From Pseudomonas gingeri (GTDB lineage: Bacteria; Pseudomonadota; Gammaproteobacteria; Pseudomonadales; Pseudomonadaceae): a stretch of DNA of 55,084 nt. The translations under genes and the position numbers were made by a program. The stretch lies in the NCBI RefSeq assembly GCF_013385635.1, contig NZ_JACAPR010000024.1, positions 1-55,084 on the forward strand, written 5' to 3'. Shown piece by piece: positions 34,450-42,975 of this stretch. The stretch's first letter is position 1; the number at the start of each line of letters is the position of its first letter. Below the pieces are notes generated by a model. That model saw only the letters and a list, made by a program, of their open reading frames with translations. It did no database searches and had not been told where the DNA came from.

Positions 34450-34566
34450 TGTCAGTTCGTGACGATGCCTGGCTGCTCCTCCAACACCGAATCCACCCAG
34501 CGCTGAGCCAACTCGATCAAGTGCATAATCCCCATAGCGACCTGTCGGTTAGAGCCGGTCTGGTTA
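34450..34566 (-). pseudogene. Possible C-terminal remnant of a small gene
   Basis: On the minus strand an open stretch of about 37 codons ends in TGA at 34450. It reads ...NRQVAMGIMHLIELAQRW then VDSVLEEQPGIVTN: an amphipathic helix that looks like the C-terminal end of a small Pseudomonas protein. No start codon or ribosome-binding site precedes it; upstream the frame runs straight into the composite palindrome at 34569. Inference: a gene cut off by, or replaced with, the repeat. An ATG inside it (34530 region) could start a 27-codon peptide, but there is no good ribosome-binding site. Confidence 0.3.
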
Positions 34567-34568
34567 TT

Positions 34569-34678
34569 GATCGTTCCCACGCTCTGCGTGGGAATGCCTC
34601 GCTGGACGCTCCGCGTCCGCTCTGAATGTGACGCGGAGCGTCACGGGCTGCATTACCACGCGGAGCGTGGGAACGATC
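34569..34678. repeat. Composite palindromic intergenic repeat (complete)
   Basis: The 110-bp unit starts GATCGTTCCCACGC and ends GCGTGGGAACGATC, with inner stems GGACGCTCCGCGTCC and GTGACGCGGAGCGTCAC. It can fold into one long hairpin or several small ones. Complete or partial copies are at 8128, 13550, 25775 and 33049. Confidence 0.88.
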
Positions 34679-34723
34679 TTCGCCCGGTGTTTCACCACAA
34701 ATGCTCGTGGCTACGCTCGGTCC

Positions 34724-34750
34724 CTGCAGGAGCCTGGCTTGCCAGCGAAG
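34724..34750. repeat. Single REP arm
   Basis: CCTGCAGGAGCCTGGCTTGC followed by CAGCGAAG, a solitary REP hairpin 14 bp before the end of the HlyD-family gene. Confidence 0.7.
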
Positions 34751-34763
34751 CTTTCAGCGATCG

Positions 34764-35624
34764 TCAGGCCCCTGCCGGCTTGACGATCACGGTGCAGGTA
34801 ATCCCCGCCGCCAACAGCACCCCGTCCGGTACCTCGTCGATATGAATCCGCACCGGCACCCGCTGGGCCAGGCGTACCCAGTTGAACGTCGGGTTCACAT
34901 CCGCGATCAGTTCACGGCTCTCGGGGTTGTCGCGGTCGTAGATACCCCGCGAAATACTCTCCACATGCCCCTTGAGCACCTGCCCGCTCATCAATTGCAT
35001 GTCCGCCGAGTCACCGACCCGCACATGGGGCAGCTTGGTTTCCTCGAAGAAGCCGTAGACCCAGAACGAGTTCATGTCGACCACCGCCATCTTCGCCTCG
35101 CCGATCCGTGCGTAATCACCGCGGTGCACATTGAGGTTGGTGACGTAGCCGTCCACCGCCGCCCGCACCTGGGTCCGCGCCAGGTTCAACTGCGCCGCCT
35201 CCAGTTGCGCCTGGGCCTGCTGGTAGTCGGCCAGGGCGGCGTCGGCCAGGTTGCCGGCGTCGTCGCGGCTCTCCTTGGAGATCACCATGTTGTCCAGGTC
35301 GGCGCGGCGATGGGCATTGACCTTGCGCATTTCCCAGTTGGCCTTGCGCGAGTCCACCAGCGATTGCGCCTGCTTGACCGCGATGCGGTAGTGCTCGGGA
35401 TCGATCTGCATCAGCAGATCGCCCTTCTTCACCAACTGGTTGTCACGCACCGGCACGTCCACCACTTCACCGGTGACGTCCGCCGCGACGTTGATGATGT
35501 CCGCGCGCACGCGACCGTCACGGGTCCATGGGCTTTCCATGTACTGCACCCACAGCAGCCGGCCGATCCAGATCGCAAGGGCCAGGACCAGCAAGGTGGC
35601 GATCAGGCTGAAGAGCTTTTTCAT
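34764..35624 (-). CDS. HlyD-family membrane fusion protein (AaeA-like efflux subunit)
   Basis: A 286-residue periplasmic adaptor anchored by one N-terminal membrane helix (LFSLIATLLVLALAIWIGRLLW, about residues 4-25). Barrel-sandwich/lipoyl halves (VRADIINVAADVTGEVVDVPV and AAVDGYVTNLNVHRGDYARIG) flank a short helical hairpin, then a beta-barrel domain (FWVYGFFEETKLPHVRVGDSADMQL). It is expected to link the FUSC-type inner-membrane exporter to the NodT-type outer-membrane channel. AaeAB of E. coli exports aromatic carboxylic acids such as p-hydroxybenzoate; the substrate here is unknown. Last gene of the operon, 10 bp after the DUF1656 gene. Confidence 0.9.
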   Translation of the reverse strand: MKKLFSLIATLLVLALAIWIGRLLWVQYMESPWTRDGRVRADIINVAADVTGEVVDVPVRDNQLVKKGDLLMQIDPEHYRIAVKQAQSLVDSRKANWEMRKVNAHRRADLDNMVISKESRDDAGNLADAALADYQQAQAQLEAAQLNLARTQVRAAVDGYVTNLNVHRGDYARIGEAKMAVVDMNSFWVYGFFEETKLPHVRVGDSADMQLMSGQVLKGHVESISRGIYDRDNPESRELIADVNPTFNWVRLAQRVPVRIHIDEVPDGVLLAAGITCTVIVKPAGA

Positions 35625-35634
35625 CAGGTCGTTC

Positions 35635-35835
35635 TCAACGGTAAACAGTGAGCGCCAGGGCGCCGAAAATGCAGCTGAACAGGCTCAGGCGCAGCAGCGC
35701 CGGATGCCAGAAGAAGCGGTACAGGTCATGGCTGGCGATAAAGCGGTCGAGCGCCCAGCCGACACCCGCGGCAATCAGGAACAGCAGGGTCATGGTCGGC
35801 AGGTAGAGACCATGGAACGCGATTTCACGGGGCAT
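35635..35835 (-). CDS. DUF1656 small membrane protein (AaeX-like)
   Basis: A 66-residue inner-membrane protein with two hydrophobic helices (LPTMTLLFLIAAGVGWAL, about residues 12-29, and LRLSLFSCIFGALALTVY, about 48-65). Such DUF1656/AaeX proteins almost always stand between FUSC (AaeB) and HlyD (AaeA) genes; their exact function is unknown. Its start overlaps the end of the FUSC gene by 11 bp. It begins MPREIAFHGLYLP, the usual N-terminus of the family. Confidence 0.9.
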   Translation of the reverse strand: MPREIAFHGLYLPTMTLLFLIAAGVGWALDRFIASHDLYRFFWHPALLRLSLFSCIFGALALTVYR

Positions 35836-38011
35836 GGGGAGTTCCTTGTGGACGGCCGAGGGCCGCCAGCGGCGAACGCGGGTCCAGCAACGAAGTACGG
35901 ATAAAGTGCAGGTAGCTCTGGACACGGCGCAGCACCGAGGTATCGAAGTGCCGGGCAAAGGGTTCGTCGGTGGCCTGGACCCGGCTGATCGCATGATCCA
36001 CCGCCAGCAACGCGCGCTCCAGGTTGCTCGTGGTGGGCTGGATGAACAGGCGCATCAGCGAGCGGCCCATGACGCGGATAGACTGGCGCCAGGGCTGCGA
36101 TTCGGCATAGGCGGGGTGCACCGGCAGGCTCGCCTGCTCCTTGCGCAACTCGATAACCGCGTGGCCGACCTCCAGCACCACGAACATCCAGCGCAACAGT
36201 TCGCTCTGCACCTTCGGCTGTCCCGCGGCGAAACCGTAGGCCTGGTGCAACAGGTCACGGGTGGCGCTTTCGAAAATCGAGCCCAGGCCCTTGAGCTTGC
36301 CGCTGATGGCGAACACCACCTGTTCACGCAGGTCCTGTTCCAGGCGCCGCCACAGCCAGCGACTGTTGGGCGGCAGGATGATCGCCCCCGCCGCTGCGCA
36401 GACCAGCATGCCGATGACCATGGCGATGTAGTCGTTGATAAAGTTGTAGGGGTCGTAGACGGTCAGGTTGTCCGGGACCGAGCCGGTACTGAAGAAAATC
36501 AGCAGGCCGACGCCAACCCCCATCCAGGCCGGGCGTGAAGCGAGGAAGGCGCCAAACACGAACACCGGCGCCAGCACCATGCACAACAGGGCGAAGCCGT
36601 CGATGGCGGGGAACACGAAGAACACCTCGACAAAGCCGATCAGCGCCCCGAGCAAGGTCCCGCAAGCCATCTGGAACGCCATGCGCTTGGGGTTCGGCGT
36701 GGCCGCCGACAGGCCGACCGTGGCAGCGGCGATCAGGGTCATGGTCGCCCCGCTCGGCCAGGCGGTCGCCACCCAGTAGCTGCCGAGCACAATCAGGATA
36801 AAGGCACCACGGATTCCCGACGCCGCCGCCGCGAGCCAGTTGGTCTTCGGCACATAGGGCTCGTCCCACTGTTCGCGTGCGTGGCGATGGTCGGCCAGGG
36901 ACGCGTGGGTCAAGGCATAACTGTGCAGCTCTTCGACAAAGCGGTAGAGCAGCTCGAACGCGGTATGAAACTCCAGTTGCCCCGCTGCATCCGGGTGGCT
37001 TTCCTGGAAGCACGCACGCAGGCGGCGGACCTGTTCGGGCAGAGCCGACTTGTAGTCGGCCAATTGCACGGCCAGCCGCTGGGCATCGGCGTCGGTCAGC
37101 GCCCGTCCGGCAAAACCGTCGAGCAGTGCGGCCAGGCCGAGCACCCCCGGTTCGATGGCCGCCGGCACCTGCAACGGCCCACGGCTACGCAGGCGCTCAA
37201 GCAGTTGATGCAAGGCATTGAAACGGGTGGTCAGGGTCATGAACTCGCTGTTCAGGCGGTTCAAGCGCCCGTTGCGTCGACGCATGTGCGGGTCTTCGAA
37301 CACGGTGACGCTGCGCAAGCCCTCAAGGCCCACGGCCTGGGCGATAAAGCCGATATTGGCGGTTTCGAAGGCCGCGCCGGCGTGGGGCGTGCGCAAGCCA
37401 GTGCCGACAAATCCGGCAAATGCACCGAAGCGCTGATAAAGCGCGTTGCGCATGGCCGCACTGGCGCTCTGCGGGAGAATCGCGGCACTGACAAAGGTCG
37501 AGCAAATGATCCCCAGGGAAATTTCCAGCACCCGCCACACCGCCGCCATGAAGGCCCCTTCGGGATGGGCCAGGGCGGGCAGGCCGACCATGGCGGCGGT
37601 GTAGCCGGCCAGCACGAAACCGTAGGCGCGGAAGTTGCGATTGCGCGCCGCCCCCGCCGAGCAGAGCCCGATCCAGATCGCCAGCGCACCGAGAAACAGC
37701 TCGGTGTTCTGCGCGAACAGGGCGATCAGCAGCACCATCACCGCCGACCCGGCCAGGGTGCCGAGGAACCGGTAGAAACTCTTGGCAAACACATGACCGC
37801 TCTGCGGCTGCATCACGATAAACACGGTGATCATCGCCGTGCGCGGCTGCGGCAGCTCCAGGCGCATGGCCAGCCACAAGGTCAGGAAGGCGGCGGCCAG
37901 GGTCTTGAAGATATATACCCAGGTCACGCCGTCGCTACGGGCCCAGTCAAAGAAGCCGCGACGCCATTCAAGGGAGTACAGCCAGCGCACCGGGGCGGGA
38001 AAGGGAGTCAT
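35825..38011 (-). CDS. FUSC-family inner-membrane efflux protein (AaeB-like)
   Basis: A 728-residue transporter with two blocks of about five to six membrane helices (about residues 20-170 and 360-500), each followed by a long cytosolic helical region, the FUSC/AaeB architecture. Typical segments are TAMITVFIVMQPQSGHVFAKSFYRFLGTL in block 1 and ATVGLSAATPNPKRMAFQMACGTLLGALIG in block 2. It should pump organic (often aromatic) acids or other toxic compounds, with HlyD and NodT partners. The start is the ATG at 38011, 10 bp after the upstream gene; no strong ribosome-binding site, so translational coupling is likely. The tail (ALGRPQGTPHAP) overlaps DUF1656. Confidence 0.92.
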   Translation of the reverse strand: MTPFPAPVRWLYSLEWRRGFFDWARSDGVTWVYIFKTLAAAFLTLWLAMRLELPQPRTAMITVFIVMQPQSGHVFAKSFYRFLGTLAGSAVMVLLIALFAQNTELFLGALAIWIGLCSAGAARNRNFRAYGFVLAGYTAAMVGLPALAHPEGAFMAAVWRVLEISLGIICSTFVSAAILPQSASAAMRNALYQRFGAFAGFVGTGLRTPHAGAAFETANIGFIAQAVGLEGLRSVTVFEDPHMRRRNGRLNRLNSEFMTLTTRFNALHQLLERLRSRGPLQVPAAIEPGVLGLAALLDGFAGRALTDADAQRLAVQLADYKSALPEQVRRLRACFQESHPDAAGQLEFHTAFELLYRFVEELHSYALTHASLADHRHAREQWDEPYVPKTNWLAAAASGIRGAFILIVLGSYWVATAWPSGATMTLIAAATVGLSAATPNPKRMAFQMACGTLLGALIGFVEVFFVFPAIDGFALLCMVLAPVFVFGAFLASRPAWMGVGVGLLIFFSTGSVPDNLTVYDPYNFINDYIAMVIGMLVCAAAGAIILPPNSRWLWRRLEQDLREQVVFAISGKLKGLGSIFESATRDLLHQAYGFAAGQPKVQSELLRWMFVVLEVGHAVIELRKEQASLPVHPAYAESQPWRQSIRVMGRSLMRLFIQPTTSNLERALLAVDHAISRVQATDEPFARHFDTSVLRRVQSYLHFIRTSLLDPRSPLAALGRPQGTPHAP

Positions 38012-38021
38012 CACGCGGTTC

Positions 38022-39533
38022 TCAGTGATCGAAGGCGGCCAGCACCGCTGGAGGTTTGCCCGGCAGGGTGCGATCCGGCGCCGGGACGTCGTTGCCAGCG
38101 CCCAAGCCGCCGCCGAGGGCGGTGACCAGTTCGGCATGGGCACTCAGGCGCGCGGCCTGGATCTGCTGCTCGACCTGCTGCTGATGGAACAGCAGGGTCT
38201 GCGCGTTGAGCACATTGAGGTAATCGGTGAGGCCGCGCTGGTAGGCGAGCATGGCGATGTCGTAGGTCTTGCGCGCCGTCGCCACCGACTCGGCGGCAAA
38301 GACCTGCTGCTTGTCCATCGACTCGCGACGAATCAGGCGGTCGGAAATGCCCTTGAGAGCATTGATCAGGGTCTGGTTGTAGTGGGCGACCGCGATGTCG
38401 TAGCCGGCGCTGGCTTCACCCAGTTCCGCGCGCAGGCGGCCACCGTCGAAGATCGGCAGGGAGATCGCCGGGCCGACGTTGTAGTTGAATTTGCGCCCGG
38501 CGAGGAACTCCAGCATGCCACCGCCGGTGGCCATGTAGCCGAGGCTGCCGACCAGGTCGACATTGGGATAGAAGCCGGCATGGGCCACATCGATACCACG
38601 GGCCTGGGCCGCCACCTGCCAGCGGCTGGCAACCACATCGGGACGCTGGCCGAGCAGTTCGACGGGCAGCGCCGATGGCAATTTCAACGCGGCCGCCAGG
38701 GACAGCGCCGGACGTTTCAATCGCCCCCCCTCGCCCGGACCGAAACCGGCCAGGGCTGCCAGCTGGTTGCGGCTCAAGGCGATCTCTTCGTCCAGTGCAT
38801 CCAGTTGCCGATGGGTTTCGGGCAGCGGTGTCTGCGCCTGGCTGACTTCGAAGTGAGTGCCGAGCCCAGCGTCCAGACGCCGTTGCGCCAGGTCGAGAAT
38901 CTGCGTCTGCTGCCTGAGGGTGGCCTCGACGATATCGCGCTGGGCGTAGTGCAACGACAGCTGGATATAGGCGCGCACGATATTGCCCTGCAACTCGAGC
39001 CGGGCCTGGCGCTCTTCGGCGACGCTCATATGCGCCAGGTCCACGGCGCGTTCGCTGGCATTGCTGTCGCGGCCCCAGAGGTCGAGGGAATAACTCAGGC
39101 CCAGGGCGGCATTGTTGTCCCAGGTGTTGGAGTCGGCCAGTTCGCCGGGACCATAGAACTGATCGTTGGCCCACTGATGGCGCTTGAGGCTGGAGTCGCC
39201 CTTGATCTGCAGCGACTCGGCCGACTCGGCGACTCCGGCCATGGCCCGGGCCTGGCGCACGCGCGCGGCGGCCATGGCCAGGCTCGGGCTGCCCCGCATG
39301 GCCTGGCTGACCCATTGGTCGAGTTGCGGGTCACCATAGGCCTGCCACCAGCGGGCGGTCGGCCAGTGCGCGTCGCGGGCGGCGCCTTGGATCGCTTCAT
39401 CGGTGGCCAGGGTGTTGGCGGCCAGGGTCTTGCCTTGTGGGGCAATACCTCCGGTTCCGATGCAGCCGCCGATGGCTAACGATAAGGCCCAAACACTGAG
39501 AGTCTTCAGCTCTCTGCTGATGCGACGCGGCAC
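38022..39533 (-). CDS. NodT/OprM-family outer-membrane efflux lipoprotein
   Basis: A 503-residue TolC-like channel. The lipoprotein signal LSVWALSLAIGGCIGTGG gives a lipidated Cys near residue 24. Two duplicated helical-barrel halves carry the family motifs (WWQAYGDPQLDQWVSQA, NAALGLSYSLDLWGRD, LGLGYMATG-like strands, GPAISLPIFDGGRLRAEL). No ATG gives a reasonable start; GTG at 39533 (peptide MPRRISRELKTL) fits best although its ribosome-binding site is weak. First gene of the four-gene efflux operon; the promoter should lie in 39534-39801. No regulator gene is adjacent. Confidence 0.88.
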   Translation of the reverse strand: MPRRISRELKTLSVWALSLAIGGCIGTGGIAPQGKTLAANTLATDEAIQGAARDAHWPTARWWQAYGDPQLDQWVSQAMRGSPSLAMAAARVRQARAMAGVAESAESLQIKGDSSLKRHQWANDQFYGPGELADSNTWDNNAALGLSYSLDLWGRDSNASERAVDLAHMSVAEERQARLELQGNIVRAYIQLSLHYAQRDIVEATLRQQTQILDLAQRRLDAGLGTHFEVSQAQTPLPETHRQLDALDEEIALSRNQLAALAGFGPGEGGRLKRPALSLAAALKLPSALPVELLGQRPDVVASRWQVAAQARGIDVAHAGFYPNVDLVGSLGYMATGGGMLEFLAGRKFNYNVGPAISLPIFDGGRLRAELGEASAGYDIAVAHYNQTLINALKGISDRLIRRESMDKQQVFAAESVATARKTYDIAMLAYQRGLTDYLNVLNAQTLLFHQQQVEQQIQAARLSAHAELVTALGGGLGAGNDVPAPDRTLPGKPPAVLAAFDH

Positions 39534-39801
39534 TGCTGCAAATTCCCGACATGGATGGAGAAGCTCTGGAGCGGCAATTCTAGGGGGCGCCCGGCGCGGC
39601 GATAAGCGGGAGTTCCTGCGAATGTTTGTTACCGTTCCCGAGATAATCGGCGACCTTGCAGTGCAGTTTGCAACGGCTGGAAATCCGCGCGCGGGAGGAT
39701 GAGCGCAATGTGATATTGGCCGGCGAGGCGAGCGTGCGAGGCTTCGTCCTACACCGACCTGGCACCAGCCTGACAACAAGAACACAAGGCAGAGGCGTCC
39801 G

Positions 39802-40218
39802 ATGAACCTGTCCCTCGAACTGCAGAAACGCCGCGACCGCTTCAACGATCCCCGCGTACACGTCCCCCCGCCGCCCCTGCACGCCTTGCGGGAATGCCTG
39901 GTGAAAAACCTGCGGATCGCGGTCGAGCAGCGGGACAACCGCTTGCATTTTCGCACCCTCGACGGCGATCCCTGCACGCTCGAGTATGCCGACGCCTACC
40001 GGGTGCGCCGCACCCTGCACGGTGTCGAGGGCATCGGTGTGCAACAGTGGCTACGACTGAACCTGAGCCTGTGCCGGCACTACATGCGCATCGACTGCCA
40101 GGGGCCGACACCGGTCATCGACGGCCTGATCAGCGAGGAGCCGTCCCAGGAGCAGACCCTGAAAAACCTGGCGGTGTTTTTCAATCTCTCCAACGCCGCC
40201 AAATACACGGCCCACTGA
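39802..40218 (+). CDS. Hypothetical protein, first gene of a three-gene toxin/effector-like cluster
   Basis: A 138-residue cytosolic-looking protein with no signal peptide or membrane segment. An N-terminal basic helix (LSLELQKRRDRF) and a proline run (VHVPPPPL) precede a mixed alpha/beta body (LVKNLRIAVEQRDNRLHFRTLDGDP) that ends in a helix (QTLKNLAVFFNLSNAAKY). No family is recognised. It is 15 bp from the next small gene, which in turn sits 6 bp from the 762-residue gene. Size and position suit a secretion chaperone or immunity partner for the large protein, but this is inference only. AGAGG lies upstream of the ATG. Confidence 0.65.
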   Translation: MNLSLELQKRRDRFNDPRVHVPPPPLHALRECLVKNLRIAVEQRDNRLHFRTLDGDPCTLEYADAYRVRRTLHGVEGIGVQQWLRLNLSLCRHYMRIDCQGPTPVIDGLISEEPSQEQTLKNLAVFFNLSNAAKYTAH

Positions 40219-40233
40219 ACAGGACCTGCAGTC

Positions 40234-40584
40234 ATGTCCGAAGCCAGCCGCAACGACCTGATTCGCCAGTTGCGCGCCCTGATACCCGATAGTCAGGCCG
40301 ATTACTTCCAGATAGCGCTGGATCACGATGACCGCAGGTTGTGGCTGGAGTACGGCCAGCAGGGACTGTTGCTCATGCTCACACCACCGTTCGACGATTC
40401 GCCAGCCACCGACTTCGTGATCCCGGGTCCAGGCGGATCCATGGCCCTGCTGTTCGATACCTGGTTTCAGGACCGGGCCGCCCGGGCGCTGTTTCTCAGA
40501 CTGCCGTTTCCCGACAGGACAGCCATCCTCGATACCTGTGATCTGTTCCTGCAACGCTGCCATGCAGCGCCGGCGCAGGAGTGA
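40234..40584 (+). CDS. Small acidic protein, possible secretion chaperone of the downstream protein
   Basis: A 116-residue acidic protein with 17 Asp/Glu against 10 Arg and no Lys, and no signal peptide. It alternates helix (NDLIRQLRALIPDSQADYF) and beta segments (QIALDHDDRRLWLEYGQQGLLLML) and ends in a helix (RTAILDTCDLFLQRCH). Small size, acidity and its place immediately before a large gene resemble CesT-type type III chaperones, but the CesT motif is not clear. AGGAG at its 3' end (40577-40581) is the ribosome-binding site of the next gene, so the two are translated together. Confidence 0.65.
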   Translation: MSEASRNDLIRQLRALIPDSQADYFQIALDHDDRRLWLEYGQQGLLLMLTPPFDDSPATDFVIPGPGGSMALLFDTWFQDRAARALFLRLPFPDRTAILDTCDLFLQRCHAAPAQE

Positions 40585-40590
40585 TCGCCC

Positions 40591-42879
40591 ATGAGTGCCA
40601 TCCTTGCCTTCCACGCCCGCCCCACTTCGCTGTTTCACCAGCCAGCCGCGGAGCCGCGCCTGATCAGTTACCGGGAAAAGAACTCGATCTTCCACCAGGC
40701 ACCCGAGTTGAGGCCGGACGACACCTGCCTCGGCGACAACCTGCAAGGTCTCGACACAGCACCCGCTGGGCCGTCGGAAGCTAGCGTCCAGCCCTTTGGC
40801 GCCGCTGTCGAAAGCATCATGCAGCGCCTGCAGGACAGCCTCCCGTGCGCGCAACGAAAAGCGCTCGAACCGTTGCAGAAGCTTCGCGCAGAGGCACTGC
40901 CGGCTCTTCGCGCCAACGACCCCGGCAGCCTGGGCAAACAGGAATTACAGGCACTCTATCGTTACTTCAAAACATCTGAACGCGTTTTTGCCAATCAGCC
41001 CCGCTCGGCCGAAAACCGGCAGCGACAACACCTGTGCCGAGTGCTCAAGTGGCAGTTTCGCGCGAGCCTGAGCGTGTACCTGAAGAACGCGCTGGACCAG
41101 GCTCTGGCCAAAAGCCGGGCGACGGTCGGCGAAGGCGGCTCCCAGGGCTGGGATGCGCGGGTCGGGCTGCAAATCGGCACGGGGGCACTGGGCGGCGCCA
41201 GCATCGGGCCGAATGTCGGACTGTCGTCAACACTGGAGACTACCCAGACCCGCATCATCAAGGACACCACCAGCATCGACGCACGGCTGAAGGGCAGGCT
41301 GTCCCTGATCAATGCCGTCTCGCTGGAGCTGGGCCTGGGTTACGAAACGATCCGCACCGAAAAATACAGCGACCTGGACACCTACACCCGGGCCAGGAGC
41401 CTGTCCAAGTGGACCTGGTGGAACGGCTCCAAGCGCGACCTGCTGAGCCAGGGCAAACCCTTGTTCAGCACCTGCAACAACTATCAGAGGAACATCCGGC
41501 TCGCCGCCCTCAGCCAGGCCTGGCTTGGCGATGAACTGCGGAAAACCGGGAACCCCTGCCCGCGGTTCGACACCCACCAACCCCTGCCCCAACCCTTCCA
41601 GATCGAATCCGGCCGGCGCGTCGCGACCACGGCAGCGGCAATCTTCGATGGCCTTGGCATGCTCAGGGTCCAGGCGGAGGCAAAGGCCGATGTGCTGAAA
41701 ACCGGGAAAGCCCAGGCCCTGGATATCATCGGCGTCTATGATCGCGACCCGGCCGCCGCCGAAAAGCGCCTGGACGGCCTGGCGGAGTACGGACCGGATG
41801 CACAGCAACTGATCAGCGCGATGCAGGCCCATGTCATCGACAGCAGCCATCGCTTGACCCGCGCCGTGCTGGACGGCGAGAGCGCACCGCAGATCCGCCA
41901 GGTCAATAAAGAACTCGACCAGAGGTCGCGGCAACTGACCGAGCAGTACGTCCATCTGAAGCTTGCCGGAACCCTCGACACCGACGCGGACAGCACCATT
42001 CGTCAACTGCTGGAACAGCACCCGCGAGTGTTCCGTCCAGACGCCCTGAAGCTCTACACGGCCAGGGCAGACACCCTGACCCGGACCATTGCGGTCGAAC
42101 CCAAGGCGAAGCTGTCGTGGGGCGTGAGCCTCGATGCCGGGATGAAAATCAGCCTGTCGTCCGTCCAGGAAGATGACCCGCACCTGTGCGGCACCTACCT
42201 GGATATCGCCGTGTCCGGCCAGTTCAACACCCTGGAAAGCGTGCAGAAGCTGCTCGCCAACGGACTCGCCAGCGCCGGGGTCGGCGATTTCGACACCGCC
42301 CCACTCGTCGCCCTGATCGGCGGGACGGTGCTCTATCAATCCCACGGGGCCTCGGCGAAGTTCTCGCTGAAGCTCAAGGACGGTGAAGCGGCACTGTTGA
42401 TGACCCAGCACTTCTTCACGCAAAAGGATGCCTTCAACCAGGCCTTCTCGACGCCCACGCCGGTTACCGTGGAAGCCGCCTCCGGCAGCCAGGTGAATAC
42501 CCTGCTCAAGGAGCAACTGGGCAGCCAGTCCCTGGACCTGATCCTGCCGATTGCCCTGTCCAAACTGGCCGAGGGCGGCGATATCGCCTGGTGGGACGGC
42601 TACGTCGACAAGCACGCACCGGCCTTTGACGCCCTGCTGAACAACATTGCCGAAACGGGAAAAGTTACGCTGATCAGCCGGGAACTGGCGGCGATCAGAG
42701 AGAAAATAACCGCTGAAAAAGCAGTTGTGGATCAGTTGATCCGCGCGGCACAGGCAGCGCATGACCGCCCGGATGCCACGACCTTGCACACTGCGCGGGA
42801 GGCCTTGAAAGCCATGTTGACGGCCTATATCAACGACTACTATGAGGCCAAGGTCAAGGAAGCCTGGTCCGTGACCTGA
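40591..42879 (+). CDS. Large protein of unknown function, candidate secreted effector or toxin
   Basis: A 762-residue protein with no Sec signal. The N-terminus resembles Pseudomonas type III secretion signals: aliphatic residues at positions 4 and 5, and no acidic residue before position 21. Ser content of the first 50 is only moderate (4). Helical regions (about residues 60-185, 345-500 and 640-762) alternate with two Gly/Ser-rich beta regions. These are about 188-275 (RVGLQIGTGALGGASIGPNV, LSLINAVSLELGLGYETI) and 505-610 (LSWGVSLDAGMKISLSSV, GTVLYQSHGASAKFSLKL), whose alternating hydrophobic pattern could form membrane-inserting or barrel strands. No catalytic motif is recognised. AGGAG overlaps the stop of the preceding gene. 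No hrp box was found upstream. Confidence 0.7.
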   Translation: MSAILAFHARPTSLFHQPAAEPRLISYREKNSIFHQAPELRPDDTCLGDNLQGLDTAPAGPSEASVQPFGAAVESIMQRLQDSLPCAQRKALEPLQKLRAEALPALRANDPGSLGKQELQALYRYFKTSERVFANQPRSAENRQRQHLCRVLKWQFRASLSVYLKNALDQALAKSRATVGEGGSQGWDARVGLQIGTGALGGASIGPNVGLSSTLETTQTRIIKDTTSIDARLKGRLSLINAVSLELGLGYETIRTEKYSDLDTYTRARSLSKWTWWNGSKRDLLSQGKPLFSTCNNYQRNIRLAALSQAWLGDELRKTGNPCPRFDTHQPLPQPFQIESGRRVATTAAAIFDGLGMLRVQAEAKADVLKTGKAQALDIIGVYDRDPAAAEKRLDGLAEYGPDAQQLISAMQAHVIDSSHRLTRAVLDGESAPQIRQVNKELDQRSRQLTEQYVHLKLAGTLDTDADSTIRQLLEQHPRVFRPDALKLYTARADTLTRTIAVEPKAKLSWGVSLDAGMKISLSSVQEDDPHLCGTYLDIAVSGQFNTLESVQKLLANGLASAGVGDFDTAPLVALIGGTVLYQSHGASAKFSLKLKDGEAALLMTQHFFTQKDAFNQAFSTPTPVTVEAASGSQVNTLLKEQLGSQSLDLILPIALSKLAEGGDIAWWDGYVDKHAPAFDALLNNIAETGKVTLISRELAAIREKITAEKAVVDQLIRAAQAAHDRPDATTLHTAREALKAMLTAYINDYYEAKVKEAWSVT

Positions 42880-42975
42880 GCCTTTGGCCGTAAAGACAGC
42901 GTTCCTGGCCTGTGACAAGCTGACATCACCTGGTTACTTCGTGTCACAATTTGCCATCGCCCCAGAGAACACCCC

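Larger units (their letters stand above)
34309..34763. other. Repeat-rich spacer, 455 bp
   Basis: It holds a REP pair (34335-34419), a short minus-strand gene remnant (34450-34566), a complete composite palindrome (34569-34678) and a single REP arm (34724-34750). No intact gene is seen. The rightward RES gene and the leftward efflux operon both end here. Confidence 0.7.

Noticed and set aside
39534..39801. hrp box (GGAACC-N15/16-CCACNNA) before the effector-like cluster
   Set aside because: Looked for on the plus strand and not found, so HrpL control is not claimed.
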